Position numbers and translations under genes: made by a program
Shown: positions 35,941-48,508 of the stretch, in pieces
How positions within the stretch are numbered: position 1 is the first letter of the stretch
Layout of the letters: the number at the start of each line of letters is the position of its first letter
The notes under the pieces: generated by a model
The model's database searches: none
What the model saw: the letters and a program-made list of their open reading frames with translations, nothing else
Told to the model about the DNA's origin: nothing
Source: Patiria miniata
Taxonomy: Eukaryota > Echinodermata > Asteroidea > Valvatida > Asterinidae
Assembly: GCF_015706575.1 (NCBI RefSeq)
Contig: NW_024037059.1
Span: 27,104,129 to 27,168,128, forward strand
DNA length: 64,000 nucleotides
Direction: 5' to 3'

Positions 35941-36053
35941 GATGTTCCCCAATACCTACGTTCCCCAATACCTATGTTCCCCAAAATACTTAGGGTTAGG
36001 GTTAGATGGTTAGGGTTAGGGTTGGGGAACATTGGTATTGGGGAACATGGGTA
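35941..36053. mobile_element. Hairpin element with TTAGGG core, copy 1
   Basis: Arms of GTTCCCCAATACC words on the left and GGTATTGGGGAAC words on the right enclose four TTAGGG-type units (35989-36022). The same arrangement recurs at 50712-50838. Confidence 0.8.
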
Positions 36054-36277
36054 TGCACCCATGCAAACTGATGAAAAAGTTCACTTTTCTCTATGCCAGC
36101 CATGCCAGCCAGCTACATTGTTATTGGAGCATGTGCATGGGATGATTCAGGATGGCTCCACAGTTAAAGAAACTATTTCAATCAAGCTGTAAGCTCTATT
36201 TCCATCGATTAAGACCGTTTATTCTAAATGTTTGAAGTTTAATCATTGCTTATGTTTACAAAAACAAGTGGGGAGTC

Positions 36278-36552
36278 AGGTTGATGTAGCGGTACTTTCC
36301 TCCCCTTCCACCGCTGTGTCCCGGGTTCGCATCCCGCCTGGGCCAATATGTGGGTTGGCTTTTCAGTCCCTACCTGATTCTGTGGGTTTTTCCTAGAATA
36401 TCATTCTGGGGTTTTTCTCCCACCTCTAAAACTGTAACTTCTTCTCAATGTCTTCTCCCTACAGGTTTCTTCAGGCTTGTGAGCTACAGTGCCTAGAGGC
36501 GCTTTTGAGGAATCCTTGGTTTCAGTACCAGAAATTATTAATAATAATAACA
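36278..36552 (+). mobile_element. tRNA-derived SINE, second family
   Basis: GATGTAGCGGTACTTTCC with B box GGTTCGCATCC at 36324-36334, then GGGTTTTTCTCCCACCTC, a GAGGCGCTTTTGAGGAA word and an (AAT)n tail. The body is unlike the 32694 family, but the tail again resembles CR1/L2 LINEs. Confidence 0.7.
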
Positions 36553-37257
36553 AAACAAAATAATAAAAAGCTCTCTGGGAATATTTGTCTAATTCTCAAA
36601 AATTCAGAGAAACATAATGTTTGGCTCGACTTGCTTGAAGAGATGTTTGCCTCTGCTTGCCACAGTACAGCAACAGCATAATGCAAGCAACCAATCAGAG
36701 CGCAGCATCAATCATTGCTCCTCCCACCACTGCCTGCTAGTTTCTCCAGATGAGGAATACAAAGTAGGGCACAATTGTATTGTAATTTCGATGATGAACA
36801 AAAAATGGCACACACATGTGTCACAATATCTCATTAGCAGCAAAAAAGGTTCAATCTAAGGTTTGAGTTCCCCCAAATGATTTAAAAATCTGGGTAGCCC
36901 ATTAGCTGCTAGAAGTGAAGTCACCATCCGCCATATTACCACCCCAAGAACAATAGATTTGTAAAGAAAGATATCTTATTTACTTCACAGGGACACTATT
37001 TACATAACAAATTATTATTTTGGGGTTAAAGAACCAAATTTAAAACGGCAGCAACATATATTTTAATTAAAATTTATGTTTAATTAATTAAAATTTCTGT
37101 TAGAATATATAGGTTTTGTATACTTAGGGATGACTTTATTTTAATTATTTTGAATGATGGGATTGGTTGGGACTGGTTCACTGCACACATTCGAATGGAG
37201 GGATAGGGAACCAGTGCATAGCTTCACTTTTCTGTACTGCTCAGAATGGCCAATAAG
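36553..37257. other. No gene seen
   Basis: AT-rich, short frames only. Confidence 0.35.
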
Positions 37258-37485
37258 CAGTGGCGCACCCAGGATTTGGGGTTTTTTTTGGGGGGGGGGG
37301 CTCACAATTTTTTTTTTCAATTTTTTTTTGAAGTTTTTTATTATTATTATTATTTTTTGGGTTTGCGGACTATTTTGACGTTGGTGGCACCACTTACCGC
37401 CCTATTATACTACTCGAAAATAGGCCACATGTACATATCACCAAGGTCAAATCTTGAGACCAAAAAAACAAAAAAATACCCAAAA
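37258..37485. mobile_element. hAT-like MITE, copy related to 41422, right end unclear
   Basis: It begins CAGTGGCGCACCCAGGATT and contains TTTTGACGTTGGTGGC and CACCAAGGTCAAATC, all shared with the reverse-oriented element at 41422-41676. The far end runs into a second GC-rich element and no matching target duplication was found. Confidence 0.6.
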
Positions 37486-37493
37486 TAACCTTG

Positions 37494-37690
37494 GGTCATG
37501 GGTGTCGCGAGGGGGGGGGGGGCAAGGGGGACAATTGCCCCTCCCCCCCCCCCCGGAAAACGGGGGGAAAAAGGAAAAAGGAAAAAGGAAAAACAACCAA
37601 AAAAAGGAAAAAGAGGTGCAAAGCCATATTGCTGTTAATTTGATGGGGGGTAGGGCAAATGCTCCCCTGCTCACACTCGAAAAAAAAATG
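37494..37690. repeat. GC-rich low-complexity stretch, possible degenerate transposon end
   Basis: GTCGCGAGGGGG, long G and C runs, then GGAAAAA repeats (37565-37612). It resembles the G-run ends of local hAT-like MITEs but no inverted partner could be fixed. Confidence 0.35.
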
Positions 37691-38417
37691 ATAAATTGAG
37701 AATATAATGAAAAACTTAAGGAATTTTAGGGGACAATGTGTTCCAACTACACATCTGTGTGAACATAAATGAAGATTTTCCCCATCCTTTTTCCCTTAAA
37801 TCGGTGATCAAATCATCTTCTTCGAAAAATTGATTGACATCCCTCCTTTACCGGGCCTCTAATGAACTTGGGACTAGAATGTGCCTGAACCAGCCATCAA
37901 AACACGCACGTCAATCAATACTACATACAGAATATTGCAAGAGCGAGAACACATTTTCCAAGGATTTTTTCCCCCACAAAAATCACAAAGCACAAAAAGC
38001 TTTAGGTGTAATCATCAATTTCACAGCAATCTGAACTCCAAGGCAGACACTTTAATTTTCAGAGAGATAAGAATCTGATTACCAAATGTGGAGAATAGGC
38101 CTACACTTTACGCTAATGGGTGCTTCTGCTTCAAGGATTGTGGAAAATGGCAGTTTTGAAGAATTATAATGCATGCTGCTGCCAAATGTCCGCTGAGTGC
38201 ATTCTATGTTGAATTTAGTATTAGCTTTTTGGTCAAGAGTGGAGTGTATTTTTTTCTTTTTACAAAAAAAACCAAGACACTTAGATAGACAGTTTCAATT
38301 CACTTCAAGGTTTTCTTAAACCTATTACTCCCTGCACCACCTAAAATCACCCTGTGTGTTGCTACATGCACATGTACCGCCCCAAACCGCCCTGGCGCTA
38401 TATAGGTTCGCCAGGAA

Positions 38418-38740
38418 CAAGGGCGGATCCAGGGGGGGGGCCAAAGGGGGCCATGCCCCCCCCCCCCCCCCAAAACGAAACCAATTTTTTTTTTTTTTTA
38501 ATGTGACATCGCAATAAAGGCAGGCAATGAGTACACCACCATCTTTTCCTCAAAAAAAATTGGTTAAAGTGGTCAGAAATTGCCTCAGATCGCACCACAG
38601 AGCATCTAGAATCCAAACATTTTTCGGGGCCCTCACGGGCCCCGAACCCCACGCCGTAATTTTTGAGATCCACTTTTTTTGGGGGGGACCAAATTTTTTG
38701 TTGGCCCCCCCCCCAAAATTGTGTTCTGGATCCGCCCTTG
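38418..38740. mobile_element. hAT-like MITE with perfect 8-bp target duplication, copy 1
   Basis: Ends CAAGGGCGGATCCAG and CTGGATCCGCCCTTG are exact inverted repeats. GCCAGGAA flanks both sides (38410-38417, 38741-38748), a perfect 8-bp duplication as made by hAT transposases. A reverse-oriented copy lies at 51909-52233. No coding: the 202-residue minus frame through it is spurious. Confidence 0.92.
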
Positions 38741-38748
38741 GCCAGGAA

Positions 38749-39295
38749 ATAAATAAAATGTAATACAATGTGGTGAATGAAGGGGAAAACATAGTACAGA
38801 ACAATATACTTAAAAATCAATTCAAATGGAATTAAAAAAAAAAAATTATAAAAAACATAAAATATGTCTAAAGAAGAAATCAGTTTTCCATCAGGCCAGA
38901 CAAGGCAAAACAAAAACTGCTCAGGTAGGCCAGACTTTTCTCTTAGAAACCTAATAATTAGTGACAAATGTAAAAAACAACACAGGAACAAAAACTTAAT
39001 GTACACAGCTATAATACCAGGTCATCTTCCCTAGTGCATATTTCCAAGTTCAAGACATCAGCCTTTAAACACAGCATTAGGCATTCGGGGCCTCATGGAA
39101 TGGATTACCTCAATGTTTAAGGAAGAGCCAGCGCTTAATTCAGTTTTCAACGTAATTTGAACTTTTACCTTCTTCAACAGTGAGTGGTTTTGTAATGGTT
39201 TATTTATTCTTTACTTTTATATCCATCCTTACTACTGTTATTTTAGCAGTTGGATCAACCACTGGAAGTGCGTGTAATTTTTGTCGTCTCTTTAA
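38749..39295. other. No gene seen
   Basis: AT-rich DNA between two short elements. Confidence 0.35.
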
Positions 39296-39699
39296 AACCC
39301 TAACTCCCTAGGCATTTATTGCTAGGATGCAACCTCAATCCTGCAAAATTCTCCAACTGCCTCCATGTAACAATAGCATGCAGCCTCAATCCTGCAAAAT
39401 CCTCCGTTATTTCTCAAATGCGGTCCTTGGAGGGGTGACCACAGCCTCAATCCTGCAAAGTCTTCCAGGAAATGACTGTCAGTATGTTGAGGCAGAGCCA
39501 GTGACATCCTGGAGCAGTGCAGTGGATTTCAAGTATAATATAGGCGTAAATTTGTGCACGGCTAAGCTTAAACAACACAAGGTGCGGCCCAAGACCTTGA
39601 CCCAGTGCATCCTCTGAAATCAGCAACACTTTTGCCATATAGCCTCAATCCTGCAAAATCCTCCATTTTGCAAAAAAGGATTTGGGAAGGTTAGGGTTA
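39296..39699. mobile_element. piggyBac-like nonautonomous element with telomere-like ends, copy 1
   Basis: Left end CCCTAACTCCCTAGG and right end GGTTAGGG. The interior repeats CCTCAATCCTGCAAAATYC at 39330, 39384, 39448 and 39643. It shares ends and internal unit with 61308-61694, which has clear TTAA flanks. Here the flanks (TTTAAAA and TTATTA) are only TTAA-like, so this copy is older. Confidence 0.7.
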
Positions 39700-41090
39700 T
39701 TATATGTACTTTTTTGCGTATTGTCAATTTAGTCTGTAGTGTTTGTATTGTATGGGCACTCCTATATGTACAAGCTTCGTTTCTTTGGCTGTGCCTCCAA
39801 TGCACATTCTTCTTTATATTTGTTTGTCTATACTTCTCATTGTCTGTTGCAATTGGAAATAAATGTTGATGATAAAGAGAACAAAAGGAGATGAAAGCTT
39901 TCTACTCAAGTAGACAATACTCCGGAGTGAGCTATACTAATTACATATTCTGGGGAAACCAGACGGTAGGCTTTACAAAAAGATTGAAAAAACGATTCAA
40001 TGCTTTTATTCATGCGTCACTAATGGATGGGAAAACAAAGACACTTTCTACTTCGTTTGTTTCATTCATTTCCACTCCATTAGGAAAATAAAGTGTGCTT
40101 GTGTGCGTGTTTTTTTTTATGAAAGCATTTTGGACACATGAATGGATGTTTTCTTTGGATTCAAACCTTTTCTTTTACTGTTCTAATGCACAAGGGGAAA
40201 TGTACATGTATTCCCACAACTGTATTGGGTTATATTAGGGTATTAGTAGGAATACAACAAAAAACCTGACATTAGTTGAGACAGTTTGATCACATGTCTG
40301 TACAGAATGAAAGGAATATAAGAAAAAGACCACAGGGAAAACAAAACAGTGGACTGGAGTACTGTAAAATATATATGACTGTCTACTTTTTTTTTAAAAT
40401 GTTATTTGTATATTGGGCTTTTCTTTGGAATGTGGACATTTTCCCTGTGCAATGCTATTAGCCAATCTCTTACTAAAGGATTTTTTAATAGAAAAGAAAT
40501 ATTGGCACAATGCTCTAAATCACATGAAATTCAATGTGAGGGGATAAACCAGGCTTGAAACTGGTATGGGAAGTCTAACCAAAAAAAGAGCAAATTCCAA
40601 GCTTTACAAGAATTATATAGTGTTTTCAAAGAAAAGCTGCATGAAAAAAATTTGCTGACAATAGTCAACTTGAACACAAAAAGGTAAAATTCTCCAACCT
40701 TCCGAAAAACCAAAACCTCTCCAGGCAGCATGGGAAGGCCTTGCACACATTTCTGTTCCTCGCTATTCATCACGCAGCCTCCAGTTTTAATTACAAGAAC
40801 TAGGTTGAAGGGCCCTGGAGGATTTTTCAGAGCCCGCTCGGCTTTGACAAACATTGGATCATGTACAGGAATAGAGCCATAGTGCTAGGCCGTGACCAGA
40901 ATATGCATGCATCTCTGATATGATGCGAGAGGCAGATGTAGTTCCATTAGGTTTGACTTCATTCAAACACTTTTTCCTTTGAGACATCTCCGAATGACAC
41001 ACATGTATGAAAGTCTAAACAGGCGGTGCATAGACAAACTAAACATGCACATGTTCATTAAAAAAAATTGAAACTTACCATTAATGGAAT

Positions 41091-41421
41091 TGGATTTCTG
41101 TCTGTTCAAGAGCAGAATATATAGGGCTTACCAGACATTTTGGGTTTTTAAAATAAAAATAAGCCATGAAAAGAAAAAATACGCTTTCACGATCACATGT
41201 ACATAAATTAACAATTCAGGTTTTCTATGGAATACCCATCCCCTATATATAGATTTCTGTCTATTCAGGAACAGAACATAAAGTGCTACTAGCCAATTTC
41301 TGTTATGGGGTTTTCTTGTTTTGTTTATTGTTTAACCAAAATAAACAATGAAAAAATAGAATCCAAGATTTCACAATTACATAAATCAACAATATCGGTT
41401 TTCTGCATGAATACTCATCCC
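41091..41421 (+). repeat. Two tandem ~165-bp units
   Basis: ATTTCTGTCTRTTCARGARC to ATACYCATCCCC occurs at 41096-41252 and again at 41262-41421, with about 80% agreement by eye. The second copy is cut at its end by the hAT-like MITE at 41422. Confidence 0.75.
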
Positions 41422-41676
41422 CAGTGGCTCACATATTTTTATTTTTTTAAATTTTTTTTTTAGTCCCACGATTTGACCTTGGTGATATGTATGTGGCCTA
41501 TTTTCAAGTAGCATAATAGGGGTGTAAGTGGCGCCACCAACGTCAAAATAGTTCCCCCCCCCCCCCCCCCCCCGAAAAAAACCTCCAATTTTTTCTGCGG
41601 CCAAAAATTTTGGACAACATTTTGTGAAAAAAATTTGGGCCCCCCCCCCCCAAACCCAATCCTGGGTGCGCCACTG
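41422..41676. mobile_element. hAT-like MITE with perfect 8-bp target duplication
   Basis: It begins CAGTGGCTCACA and ends GGGTGCGCCACTG. CTCATCCC flanks both sides (41414-41421 and 41677-41684). The interior matches 37258-37485 in reverse. The poly-C and poly-A runs give spurious Gly-rich frames. Confidence 0.9.
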
Positions 41677-41752
41677 CTCATCCCCTACCTTTTGGTTAAA
41701 CTCCTGCAATAAAAATCAAGATAAAACAAAGTGGTTTCATTACACACACAGG

Positions 41753-42250
41753 TTGATAACACAACCCCCTTCTATACAAGTCAATTATGTTGTAGAGTTT
41801 AATTTCAGATGTTCTTCATATTTTCAAATGACCGAGCAAATGAATGTATGGTTTTTAATTGGAGCTTCCTTTTGTTTTGTCATTTAATTTCATTTCAATA
41901 CTGACTCTTCTCATCTGTGAATGATGAGGCAAAAAAGGCCGCTCCGCAGGCCCGTCGCCAAGGGGGGGGGGACCTGCTGGGGCTGCGCCCCCCTTGGCGA
42001 GCAATTGCCCCCCCCCCCCCCCCACGGCAAAAGCCATTCATATGTATTTCTGTTGATAACACAACCCATACTCTACAAGTCAATAATGTTGTAGAGTTTA
42101 ATTTCAGATGTTCTTCGTATTTCCAACTGACCAAGCAAATGGATGTATGTTTTTCTCTCGGGGCTTGCCTTTGTTTTGTCATTTAATTCCATTCCCATGG
42201 GAGTGCTTTCCCATCAGTGAATGATGAGACAAAGGATGCCGCTCCGTAAA
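41753..42250 (+). repeat. Two tandem ~195-bp units separated by a GC-rich insert
   Basis: GTTGATAACACAACCC through GAATGATGAGRCAAARRATGCCGCTCCG occurs at 41753-41946 and 42052-42248. Between them, 41947-42030 holds G and C runs with a CGCCAAGG / CCTTGGCG inverted pair, probably a small GC-rich MITE. Confidence 0.8.
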
Positions 42251-43858
42251 TACAGAGGTTGTGGGAACATCAAACCTATGCCTGTAATTCATGTGGAATG
42301 TGTGGACGTGATAAGAAAATTAGGTTTGGTCAGAAGCCTACGTTAAATAAAACCTACAAATAAAACGTGTAGACTAGGAAATGCCTTTGTCATTTCACAA
42401 ATGAGGGATCATGCTCTTATGTCTACTTGTAAGTTGCCCTCTCCACACTCTTCAACAATTTTTTTTCACAATTTCATCACCTTCATGACTTTCATTACCA
42501 TAGACCTTATTCACGCGGAAGCCATTTTCGATTGTGTTGTCTGAATCTATGTAAACCTTGAATAAGATGGTGCCAGACTATTTTATAATTGGTATACGTG
42601 CCAAGCCCCACTTCAATTTTTTTTAATGAGGCTTAAAACATTAGGGGATGTTCGATCACAATGTTTAAAATCAACAGGAGTCAGTGAGTTTAACACTTCA
42701 AACACAAAAGATATTTTGCAATTTTTTACATATTGCGCTAATTAAAAAGCGTTTACAGGTTCAAGATACACGACCATTGCTCCCTCAGTCTGGCTTCCAG
42801 ATGCATCATCACAAAATTAAAACACCATCTGTAAATGGTGCCCGACTAAATTTAGTGCAAAATATATGGGAGCCCAGAGAGGCCACATAAAGCTTATACT
42901 TGATCGTAACCCCATAAACACGTTAAAATCGTGCAGCAGCAGGATTCCATTCAAACCAGTGAGTTTGGCGCTTTTGAGACATCATCTTACATTGAAAAAA
43001 AAACTTTTTAATTTTGCCGACGCGCATGGCTACTGCGATGCGCGCAGATCAGAAACCGGAGACTTTTTTTGTGTGGACTTTTGGACAAAATCAGAAGCCA
43101 TTACCAAGGTGGAACCTGCTTTAAGAGTGCAGGTCGCATGCGTTCTTAAATGCAAGGTGTGGAGTTTTGTGTGTGTGTCTGACCTTGGTGATGTCTGATG
43201 CCTGGTACTCTGCCTAGCCAGTAACCCCCCACTTATTTTCAGCACACCAGCTGTCAGGAAACAGGGCATCATTTCATTCAAGACCAGGTTTATCTAGGCT
43301 TACTTCATTTAGGCTAGGCTTGCTTGTTAAATAATGCCTGTCATATTCAAGGTTTACAGATCTCCTGTAACAATTAATAATAGGTCAAGCAGGGATAGGA
43401 GAGGCGTGGGGAGGGCATTACAGAGACGGCAACCAAAATAATGACCAAAAAGGGAGGTGCCTAGGTGATTAAAATGTTAATAGGCTGCCAAAATTTATGC
43501 AATTATTTGATTAAGCCAATTAACTATTATTAATTGAAGGTCGTTTTGGAAAAATGAAGGCTTCCTTTCGGAATGATTAAATTCAAAAGCACATTCCACC
43601 CCCCTCCCAAATAACAATAGACATTCTAAAGCTAACGTTGTCAAAATGTTCTGAGTATGCAAGTGAGTAGTTGGCTATTTAAATTCCACTGTCGGAAATA
43701 TTTATAATTACCACAGTTAACATTATTTGTATTTACCATAATTGACACCAAAAATCAAATGAGCCGTTTGAATAATCACAACCATCAACTGAACAAAGAA
43801 ATATTAATTTATCAATAAACAAAATCATACATTTCAGACCTAGTCAATGACAGTATCG
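42251..43858. other. No gene seen
   Basis: Frames at 42866-43198 and elsewhere have no splice or motif support. Single-copy-looking DNA. Confidence 0.35.
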
Positions 43859-44112
43859 TGGAGTGCTGTGGTCCAATAGTGACAATGTTCGACCCATGTG
43901 CCATGGTATTTGGGTTCAAACCCTGACAGGAAACATGGTGCTTGTGTTCTTGGGCAAGACACTTTACTACAATTCCTTCTCTCCACCCAGGAGTATAAAT
44001 GGGTACATGTGAGGGTAGAGACCAGATTGCACTGATCTCGGCTGCAGAAAAGTGGTCTCATGGCCTGATGAACAGGGGTAATAACTGTGAAGTGCTTTGA
44101 GACTTAGCTTTG
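43859..44112 (+). mobile_element. tRNA-derived SINE
   Basis: B box GGTTCAAACCC at 43913-43923, followed by the family body TTGGGCAAGACACTTTAC and TCCACCCAGGAGTATAAATG, ending in GAAGTGCTTTGAGACTTAG. It belongs to the 32694 and 57460 family. Confidence 0.8.
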
Positions 44113-46500
44113 GTGGAAAGCGAAGTGTCATCTGCTGCTGGTGAACAATTAGTTCAAATATTTTGATGTCATGTAAAACCCTTTTCCTACTACAACTATT
44201 TAAACTAGAGATATCCTGCCCAGGGTTTAGCCAGGGGTTCAATGTGCCTATGTTGGTTTCCCACTTGTTTTGAAATGGGAGTAATCCTACCCCGGGTTTA
44301 CACGGTTTAATTTCCCATCCACCAGGAAATGTCAGAGTACTGCATGTGAGATGGCAAGCCAGCTGGTCTGAAAGACACCCAACTCAGTTTTTGACTGAAG
44401 TATGATCACCCCTTGGGTTTTATCACTCACCTTGAGTTAAACTTAAATGCATACATCATTTTGCTTTTCATGCATGTTGTTGTTTCCAATAATAACACCA
44501 CTCAAAATCCAAAGAAGAATGTTCAAAATCTAATAAGTGGAAGTTTCAGCCCAGTGGATATTACACTTTTTTGAGAAAACAATGATAAACCACACACAAC
44601 CTCTTTTGACCACGAATTGCGATTTCTTCTATGTAACTCTTTGTTTCCAAAAAATAAGTCAATTGACTGATCGTTGGAAATCACCTGCAGTTCTTGATTT
44701 TTTTTCTAAATGACAGCAAGCCACTAAAAGCCAGACAGAATAGTTTTACGGTGTGTTTAGTACCAGTACAATCTTTTTATACAAGTAAGATTTTTGACAA
44801 TAATTTGGTAGGTTACGGTACTTTTGGGATAAAAGCAAATGATCCTAAATGTGCCTTGAACCCTGCTCACAAGCAAGGGTTAACAAACCCCTGGATGATG
44901 GCAAATTGTTTTTGTTTGTTTTTAACCAAAGTTTGAGGGGGGAAAGGGAATGAGTTTGTAAACCCAGGCCAACACAGGGGTTATTTTTGTAGTGACAGGT
45001 GTAGAAGCTTTGGATTGCTCAAAATGCATATTTCATGCATGTTTCATGCATGTTTCATGCATGGGACTTGGGATATGCTTGCATTTAAGTAAAAACAACC
45101 TCATTGGGATAAAACTGATTTGGCTGTGGACTTTTGATGAAAAGGTTACACCAACACACATACGGTATGTGCTGCTCCCTTTATGGTATGTGATCTAAGA
45201 GAGTCAAGATGATGTACTTCCACCTATACACCATTTCACACTATTGTATTGCCTATAGTACCCCTGGTGGTATTAACACGGGTCCAGTGTGAGCGGAACC
45301 AAGTCCCATCCAACACGGGTTGACGAGGCATGCCATTCACACGTACACTGGTTTATACATGTACACCGGTCGGCTGTAGATTTTGGATTTTCTACCTGGT
45401 TAGAGCCTCTTGACCCTGGGTTGAATTTTACCAGTGTACAGCGCCGCACCCGTGTAAAAGCCGTGGTGGATTCTTACTTGTATCAAAGGGGTTCTCAAAA
45501 TCCCTGGGTTCAACTGGGTCCAACACAGGGATTTGGAGCGTGTGAAAGGGCCTAATTATGATTACTTTGCTTTCAATTGGCAGGATTTACTGCATACTCA
45601 GAATACAAGACCTGTGTGAATTCAGTTACGAATAACCTATGTGAGATCAAACTAAACTTCTAACTTTTGTCCTCACCTGAAAAACAATGTTCTCCGCTAA
45701 AAGAGGTCAAAAATTATTGAAAGGGATTACACTGTTACAATATTCCTTGTTACGGATGCACAAATTCACATGTATTACAGCAAAGACACGGTAAATTGAA
45801 AAACAAATTCTGGACTCTCTACTTGTCTGTACCAGCTAGTAGACTGTCCTGGGTTTTTTTTAAGTGCTTACATCGATATTACATTCAGGGTCAATTTAAT
45901 CAACCATGGTCTTATTGCGGTGACAGACTGCAGTGTATATTGACCTAGAACAAATGCCTCTACAGGAAATTCACTTTTCTGGGGAGTCTCTCTGGATACA
46001 GGTCAGCAATATAGAGCCATCCACTGTCAGAGTGCGAAGCTAAAAAAAAATAAGCACTATAAGCACAATTAAGCTCAGAAACTGCCACAAGCAATATACA
46101 TCCAGCGATGAAATGACGGGGTGAAATTATTTGTATCTGGGTGCTCAATAAAGTTTTCATGCTAAATAAGCAATTTAGCATCCAGATAAATATAATTTCC
46201 ACCCAAATCAGTTTGCAAAAGCACATGTTCCTATTAAGCTGATTTTATTGTCCCTTTTTCAGAAAAAAAAAGCTGGAAATCAAGCACGTACCCTGTCCAT
46301 CTGAGAATTCCAAGACATGCAATGGGATCATGGATATTGCTTCTAATGGGGTACCGAAGTGAAAACGTCACGCACACAATGTGTGTGAAAGACATTAGCG
46401 CGTGATTCAGCCCATGAACCAACACGTGCGTGTACTCCATTCGTTTGCACTACACTTTCTGGTTCTAAATGACATCACACTTCGGTACTCCATAAAAACT
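44113..46500. other. No gene seen; CCCTGGGTT-rich low-copy repeats
   Basis: GGGTTTACACGG, ACCCTGGGTTGAATTT and related words cluster at 44200-44460 and 45230-45560 and may be decayed MITEs with CGTGTGAAAGGGCC-like edges. A TTTCATGCATG triplet repeat lies at 45031-45063. No exon is supported. Confidence 0.35.
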
Positions 46501-46502
46501 GA

Positions 46503-46800
46503 CTGCAGTTTAAAGTTCCATTCCCCGTGCTCTTCAATAAATTCATTTTTTTTTCGATTAATAAATGTTCGACTTAATTGCTTGTGTTATTCCAACCAAA
46601 ACCCCTCTTTTTGCCCCCTTTTTTGGATATGTCTGCAACCCTCTGAAAAAAGGTTTAAACAGATCCACTTTGTGAGTAGATCATGGGGCAGGAACCAGCC
46701 TACCTTATGAGAATCGAACCTGTAAAGTAATAATTCAATAACTAAACATGGACCGATTTTTTTTTTTGATCGAATTCTCATTCAAAAGTGAATAACTTTT
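46503..46800 (+). repeat. Dispersed diverged fragment of the ~1.5-kb repeat
   Basis: CCCCGTGCTCTTCAATAAATTC, ATTAATAAATGTTCGACTT and TCTGCAACCCTCTGAAAAAA follow the order seen in copies A (14795 on) and B (20765 on). It continues into GGGGCAGGAACCAGCCTA, shared with 49096-49360. Confidence 0.65.
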
Positions 46801-48148
46801 GTCTTGCTAGAAAAATAGCAATTTAGGAATCTCTTTTTTCGGGATGAAACTTGAAAATAGCACAAGGAATGCATTTTTAAAACCAAGACTTGGTCTGGAA
46901 TACTAGCTGCCAGTGATGTCTTCAGGAGTGTTGGGCTTTCGGCAGAGGAGCAACGGCTCAGACAAATGTCAACCAAAACCAAAAACCAAAAACAAATCAA
47001 AAAGAAACAATAACAATATTCTGTTAATTATTCCAAGGGGTGCAAAGTTTCTTTATCTTAACAATGACAATTTGATGCAAACTGCATTATGATTTATAGC
47101 AAAACAGACAGCGAAAAATAAATTCTGCAGAACATGGTTGAAATTCAGGCCATTGAACCATGAGCACTTTCAGGTTTGATGCAATTTCGAACTTGTTGGT
47201 AAACTATCCAGACATGTCTTCTCACTAACGTTCAGTAAGGGTATACCTAAACTGCATATTTATTGTCAAGGTACATGTATACTTGTAATTCTAGGGAGAG
47301 AAAAGGATTGAATTTATGCTCCTGTAGGCAGAGTTACATGTATCACCGGCAAAGGAATGCAAAAAAAACCCACCTGATTTATGCTTTTGAACAGATTCAT
47401 TGATTTCCATTTTGGATTTTCGTCAGTTATGAGGATAGTAAATGTAAACAATTTTAAACCAGCAATGTAAAAAAAAAAAGGATTTGTATGAAGAAAAAAA
47501 AGTGTTTTGGTTTTGGTTTGTTTATTTATAGCCAGACTGTATGTCATAAAATATTCTTCCTTAAAGTGGTGTTAATGGGACAGCAAATTCATATGGGAAT
47601 TTATGATGTCATAGAGAATTTATTCTCGGAATTTGCAACACTCGATCGAATTCAAACGTTGCTGAATTTCACCACAAATGCTTAAATTGAAGTCTAATTG
47701 CTTTCTATTCCTATCCACATGGAGAATGAACCGGAATATTTTCGGGGCTCAATATCTGTAACACTGTCACAATAAAACATGGAGAACGTAGACAAGTGGG
47801 GTTATGAAATCAATTTTTCAGGCTCCATAGCTTTCTCCGACCCCACTCCTGAGTCTACATTAACAGGGCATCGACCCAATTGTTCGAATAAGCACACAGA
47901 AATTGTCGCTCATATTTCAGACTGTCTCGGGAGTACATTACATCGTGAACTCTTGGCACCCCTCACTCGTGCGTACGCAATGTCAACGGCCTGGTTGAGA
48001 TCCAAGGATCATGCATGACTCTGTCTTGTGATTTGCTCACCAAAGCTCTCCGGTTGATGTCAATGATCCTGTATGCATGAGGTAATGAAGGAGATGCTCC
48101 TTGGATGAATCACGGCTCAGGAGCGAGCCAAATGAAATCCCAAGAAGC
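46801..48148. other. No gene seen
   Basis: No supported exon or element. Confidence 0.35.
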
Positions 48149-48508
48149 CAGAGCAGAGTCACTATCCTGTACAATTCACAGGAATAGACGGGCCTTCGCA
48201 CTGTATTCATCATGAACCTGGGTCTTCATCAACCATCAGTAAAAGGGTGTAACAGCCAGGAAGAATGTCACAGGGTCCGTTTTCAAAAGTCAACTTGATT
48301 AGTTCAACTACCGGTGTCCTGCATTCAGAAGCCAGAGCAGAGTCACTATTCTGCACAATTCACAGGAATACACAGGCCTTCGCACTGGATTTATCTTGAA
48401 CCTGGGTATTCATCAACCATCAGTAAAGGGGTGTAACAGCCAGGAAGAATGTCACAGGGTCCGTTACCAAAAGTCAACTTGATTAGTTCAACTACAGGTA
48501 TCCTGCAT
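48149..48508 (+). repeat. Two tandem ~178-bp units
   Basis: GAAGCCAGAGCAGAGTCACT through TCCTGCATTC is repeated head to tail with the second copy starting at 48328. About 93% agreement by eye, so a fairly young local duplication. Confidence 0.9.

Noticed and set aside
38398-39006. 202-residue minus frame
   Set aside because: Runs through a MITE with homopolymers; no motif, no splice edges, and the element copy at 51909 does not keep it.
46503-46800. Exon shared with the 14-22 kb units
   Set aside because: Copies differ by indels and lack a common open frame or splice edges; a dispersed repeat is the simpler reading.
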